The notes under the pieces are model-generated. The model did not search any database. It was not told the origin of the DNA and saw only the letters and a list, made by a program, of their open reading frames with translations. From Bacteroidota bacterium (GTDB taxonomy: Bacteria; Bacteroidota; Bacteroidia; SXHM01): a DNA stretch of 64,000 bases. The translations under genes were made by a program, and so were the position numbers. The stretch lies in assembly GCA_947479755.1 (NCBI GenBank), contig CANKAM010000013.1, positions 1 to 64,000 on the forward strand, given 5' to 3'. Shown one piece after another: positions 61,035 through 64,000 of the stretch (its first letter is position 1; each line of letters begins with the position of its first letter).

Positions 61035-61086
61035 AACCCTGAACTTGTTTCAGGGTCTTAGATGCTGAAACAAGTTCAGCATGACG
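61035..61086. repeat. Dispersed double-hairpin repeat, copy 2 (inverted relative to copy 1)
   Basis: ACCCTGAACTTGTTTCAGGGT followed by ATGCTGAAACAAGTTCAGCAT is the reverse complement of the element at 58611-58673 with a shorter spacer. The pair flanks a 2.4 kb block in opposite orientation. Confidence 0.85.
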
Positions 61087-61147
61087 CTTCCCAAAGTCAT
61101 TTTGTCAGTTATTTTCGCTTGGCACAGCTATTGAGTTGCGGCAGGCT

Positions 61148-61171
61148 GTCACCCTGAGCGTAGTCGAAGGG
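61148..61171. repeat. Dispersed repeat CCCTGAGCGTAGTCGAAGGG
   Basis: GTCACCCTGAGCGTAGTCGAAGGG is a short imperfect palindrome of a family common in intergenic DNA of many bacteria. It lies 43 bases before the htpG start. Confidence 0.65.
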
Positions 61172-61214
61172 CTTTATTTTTATAGGATATTCTAAACGTA
61201 TTTAATAAATCATC

Positions 61215-63119
61215 ATGTCAGAAACAGCCACTGAAAAAAACACAACCAAAGGAAAAATAAACGTTCAGACCGAGAACATTTTCCCTATCATCAAAAAATT
61301 CCTTTACAGCGACCATGAAATATTTTTACGCGAATTAGTTTCTAACGCTGTTGATGCCGTTCAGAAATTAAAAACGCTCAAAACGCTTGGAAAATTCACT
61401 GAAGAAGAAACCAATTGGCAGGTAGAAGTTATTCATGACGAAAAAGCAAAAACCATTACCATTAAAGACAATGGTATAGGCATGAGCGAAGAAGAAGTAG
61501 AAAAATACATTAATCAGGTTGCCTTTTCAGGTGCCGAGGAGTTTCTGAAAAAATACAAAGACAAGGCGAAAGAAAACACCATCATCGGGCATTTTGGTTT
61601 GGGTTTTTACTCTTCATTCATGGTTTCGAAAGAAGTGGAGATCAATACCAAGTCTTACATGAAAACCAAACCCGCAATTAAATGGGTTTGTGACGGAAGT
61701 CCTGAATACACGCTTTCTAAAAGTGATAAAAAAGACAGAGGAACAGAGATCATTCTTCACCTCGCTGATGACTCCTTAGAGTTCAATGATAAAAACAGGA
61801 TCGAAACCGTTCTCAATAAATACTGCAAGTTTCTTCCCGTTCACATTAAATTCGGAACAAAAGAAATAACCGAAAAAGTTGGCGAAGGAGAAAATGCAAA
61901 AGACGAGAAGAAAACCGTTGATAACATCATCAATAACCCAACTCCGGCATGGACGAAAAAGCCTGTTGATTTAAAAGATGAAGATTACAACACGTTCTAT
62001 CGCGAACTTTATCCTTACACGTTTGAAGATCCGTTGTTCAACATTCACCTGAATGTTGATTACCCGTTTAACCTTACAGGCATTCTGTATTTCCCGCGTT
62101 TGAAACAGAACATGGAAGTGCAGAAAAACAAAATTCAGTTGTACAGCAATCAGGTTTTTGTAACCGATTCGGTGGAAGGAATTGTTCCTGAATTCTTAAC
62201 CTTGTTACATGGCGTTTTAGACTCGCCTGATATTCCGTTGAACGTTTCGCGCAGCTATTTACAAAGCGACAGCAACGTGAAAAAAATCAGCAGTCACATC
62301 ACTAAAAAGGTTGCCGATAAATTAGAAGACCTTTTCAAAAAAGACAGAGCAGACTTCGAGAAAAAATGGGATGATATTCGTGTGTTCATCCAATACGGAA
62401 TGCTCACCGATGAGAAGTTTTACGAGCGTGCTGCTAAGTTTTATTTATTCAAAAATACAGAAGGAAAATGCTTCACGTTTGATGAATACAAAGAGCACAT
62501 AACCGCTGCACAAACGGATAAGGAAAAACAACTGATTTACCTCTATACTTCAGATAAGACAGGTCAGCACACCTTTGTTGCTTCGGCAAAAGACAGAGGT
62601 TATGATGTGCTGGAAATGGACGGACAATTAGATAGCCATTTTATCAATCTGGTTGAGCGTAAATTTGAAAACTCACACTTCACCCGTGTGGATGGTGATA
62701 CTATTGACAAGCTGATAAAGAAAGAGGGAGCACAGGTTTCTAAACTGAGCAAAGAACAGGAAGATGCATTAAAACCTGTTTTTGAATCACAAGTTGCGAA
62801 AGAGAAATTTACAGTGATGTTTGAAAGCCTGACTGAGAAAGACAATCCTATTATCATTACGCAAAATGAATTCATGCGCAGAATGATGGAGATGCAGAAA
62901 ATGCAGCCCGGAGGTTTTATGGGCAATATGCCTGAGATGTATAATCTCGTGGTGAATTCAAATCATCCGCTTGTTTCAAAAATTCTGGAAGAGAAGGATG
63001 AGCAAAAGAAAAACCAGACTGCAAAGCAGTTGGCTGATCTAGCATTGCTCTCACAAAACCTTTTGAAAGGTGAGGAGTTGGCAGCGTTCATCAAACGTTC
63101 GTTGGAGATAATAAAATAA
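61215..63119 (+). CDS. htpG: Molecular chaperone HtpG (Hsp90)
   Basis: This 634-residue chaperone has the GHKL ATPase domain at about 1-220, with FLRELVSNAVDAVQKL, IKDNGIGMSEEEV and GHFGLGFYSSFMV. The middle domain contains NVSRSYLQSD. The C-terminal dimerisation domain follows and ends without MEEVD, as in bacteria. All ATP-site motifs are intact. It is a stand-alone gene. Confidence 0.97.
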   Translation: MSETATEKNTTKGKINVQTENIFPIIKKFLYSDHEIFLRELVSNAVDAVQKLKTLKTLGKFTEEETNWQVEVIHDEKAKTITIKDNGIGMSEEEVEKYINQVAFSGAEEFLKKYKDKAKENTIIGHFGLGFYSSFMVSKEVEINTKSYMKTKPAIKWVCDGSPEYTLSKSDKKDRGTEIILHLADDSLEFNDKNRIETVLNKYCKFLPVHIKFGTKEITEKVGEGENAKDEKKTVDNIINNPTPAWTKKPVDLKDEDYNTFYRELYPYTFEDPLFNIHLNVDYPFNLTGILYFPRLKQNMEVQKNKIQLYSNQVFVTDSVEGIVPEFLTLLHGVLDSPDIPLNVSRSYLQSDSNVKKISSHITKKVADKLEDLFKKDRADFEKKWDDIRVFIQYGMLTDEKFYERAAKFYLFKNTEGKCFTFDEYKEHITAAQTDKEKQLIYLYTSDKTGQHTFVASAKDRGYDVLEMDGQLDSHFINLVERKFENSHFTRVDGDTIDKLIKKEGAQVSKLSKEQEDALKPVFESQVAKEKFTVMFESLTEKDNPIIITQNEFMRRMMEMQKMQPGGFMGNMPEMYNLVVNSNHPLVSKILEEKDEQKKNQTAKQLADLALLSQNLLKGEELAAFIKRSLEIIK

Positions 63120-63127
63120 GGCCTAGT

Positions 63128-63200
63128 CGTCATTGCGAGGGTTTTCACCCGAAGCAATCTCGCTTCAAAATGAGATTGCTACGCTACGCTCGCAATGACG
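63128..63200. repeat. Dispersed palindromic repeat CGTCATTGCGAGG...CGCAATGACG
   Basis: CGTCATTGCGAGG on the left is mirrored by CGCAATGACG on the right, with inner GAAGCAATCTCG / GAGATTGCT arms. It fills the convergent gap between htpG and the CoA-binding protein gene. This element type is widespread in diverse bacteria. Confidence 0.8.
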
Positions 63201-63202
63201 AT

Positions 63203-63562
63203 TTAATATTGCCCCGCTGAAAGCATAACCAGCGTACAGGCTTCCAAAGCCTCAATGCCTTTATCTTCTGCCATCTTTTCAAATTCAGGGTTTTCAGTTC
63301 CCGGATTAAAGATGATACGTTTGGGTTTCAGCGATAAAATATAATCGTAGTAAGGTTGCTGGTTCTTCGGGTTTACATACAATGTAACGGTGTCAATATT
63401 TTCAATTGCAGGTTGTCCTGTTTGTATTTTCAATCCAAGAACTTCTGCTTCTCTTTGCCCAACAGGAACAACTTCATGTCCATAACGCAACAATTTTTCA
63501 ACAGCAAGATAAGCGTATCGTGCAGGGTTATCAGTTGCTCCAAGAACTAATGTTTTTTTCAT
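63203..63562 (-). CDS. CoA-binding-domain (Rossmann) protein
   Basis: This 119-residue single-domain protein starts KKTLVLGATDNPARYAYLAV, the nucleotide/CoA-binding loop of the CoA_binding_2 family. It continues VVPVGQREAEVLGLKIQTG and IIFNPGTENPEFEKMAE, and ends EACTLVMLSAGQY. Homologues of the YccU type bind CoA, but their physiological role is unclear. It is convergent with htpG and divergent from the helicase gene. Confidence 0.88.
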   Translation of the reverse strand: MKKTLVLGATDNPARYAYLAVEKLLRYGHEVVPVGQREAEVLGLKIQTGQPAIENIDTVTLYVNPKNQQPYYDYILSLKPKRIIFNPGTENPEFEKMAEDKGIEALEACTLVMLSAGQY

Positions 63563-63652
63563 AGCACAATTATAACAGTACAGAAACTAAAATGTTTTGT
63601 TTCTCTGACTTGCCAAATTTCGTATTTTTCGCAACATAGTTTTAGAGTAACG

Positions 63653-64000
63653 ATGACAGAAATAAAACATACCGAAGCCTTTGACCTTGCTTTCAGGTTT
63701 GTAACCGAAACCAACCTGAATATTTTCCTAACGGGAAAAGCAGGAACCGGGAAGACTACCTTTCTCAAATACCTGCGTCAAAACAGTTTCAAGAAAATGG
63801 TGGTGGCTGCGCCTACAGGTGTTGCTGCGATTAATGCCGGTGGCGTTACGCTGCATTCATTGTTTCAATTGCCGTTTGCTCCTTTTGTTCCTTCCAAAAA
63901 TGCGAGTGATGGAATAAACAGTCATTCGCTGCTTTCACAAATCCGTTATAACAAAGAAAAGCTTAATCTTTTCCGCAATCTTGAATTGCTGGTGATTGAC
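63653..64000 (+). CDS. PIF1-like helicase, N-terminal part (cut by window edge)
   Basis: The first 116 residues are visible. The Walker A motif is LTGKAGTGKTTFLKYLR, followed by motif Ia AAPTGVAAINAGGVTLHSLF and the beginning of the Walker B strand LELLVID at the window edge. This is the RecD/PIF1-type superfamily 1B arrangement. Full-length Bacteroidota proteins of this kind often carry extra C-terminal nucleic-acid-binding domains, which are not visible here. The start ATG is at 63653. Confidence 0.85.
   Translation, partial: MTEIKHTEAFDLAFRFVTETNLNIFLTGKAGTGKTTFLKYLRQNSFKKMVVAAPTGVAAINAGGVTLHSLFQLPFAPFVPSKNASDGINSHSLLSQIRYNKEKLNLFRNLELLVID

Overview
The window is one continuous stretch of a Bacteroidota chromosome. 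The evidence for the phylum is type IX secretion (T9SS) cargo with both type A and type B C-terminal sorting domains, the gliding genes gldB and gldC, a PorT-like outer-membrane barrel, a GH3-family protein, a C-terminally extended class II ribonucleotide reductase, and Bacteroidota-type promoters (TTG-N19-21-TAnnTTTG). No rRNA, tRNA, CRISPR array, prophage or insertion sequence was found. Three sources of structure stand out beyond ordinary genes: a tandem MurD-domain paralog in the cell-wall operon, two minisatellite arrays built on a 21-22 bp pitch, and several families of short palindromic intergenic repeats.

Layout. 1-8641 (minus strand): the dcw cell-wall and division operon mraZ-rsmH-ftsL-like-ftsI-murE-mraY-murD-[MurD C-domain paralog]-ftsW (partial), tightly packed, with decameric MraZ-type boxes upstream. 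8.9-10.4 kb: an alpha/beta hydrolase and the ribosome-assembly GTPase EngB. 10.4-13.8 kb (minus): gldB, gldC and a large T9SS type B surface protein. 13.9-24.8 kb (plus): PorT-like barrel, VOC protein, membrane-anchored C45 hydrolase, PaaK-like ligase, pyrR-pyrB, a STAS protein, three consecutive T9SS type A cargo genes, RNase Z, an orphan LuxR-type response regulator and a 54-residue membrane peptide. 24.8-29.1 kb (minus): 2-oxoacid:ferredoxin oxidoreductase subunits next to Fe-S assembly genes (Nfu and Mrp types). 29.2-38.4 kb: PolX-PHP protein with a degenerate polymerase site, GH3 protein, glycosyltransferase-like protein, histidine ammonia-lyase, DUF4159 protein, rsmE, pckA and DUF423. 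38.5-47.2 kb looks more GC-rich by eye: saccharopine dehydrogenase-like, coaD, a thioredoxin-like lipid/periplasm protein, GtrA, an unknown protein preceded by an 11 x 21 bp array, a LytTR regulator, a collagen-like surface protein with a heptanucleotide repeat in its signal peptide, and a TPR-membrane protein. 47.2-55.8 kb: nucleoside phosphorylase, two tandem-domain universal stress proteins, a 7TM-DISM/PP2C phosphatase, XerD, a secreted lipase-like hydrolase, a 450 bp array of 43 bp repeats and an EEP nuclease. 56-64 kb: class II RNR, lipoproteins including a 39-residue one, an SGNH hydrolase, an ankyrin protein, HtpG, a CoA-binding protein and the start of a PIF1-like helicase.

How it works together. 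The first block makes and controls septal peptidoglycan (meso-DAP type, from the MurE DNPR motif). Several later genes feed the cell surface through Sec plus T9SS. Signalling parts (STAS, PP2C/SpoIIE phosphatase, LuxR regulator, LytTR regulator, TPR sensor-like protein) are scattered and mostly lack adjacent kinases. No single multi-gene system that is clearly new was found. The strongest candidates for something undescribed are the MurD half-protein, the two repeat arrays, and the possible phase-variable collagen-like protein.
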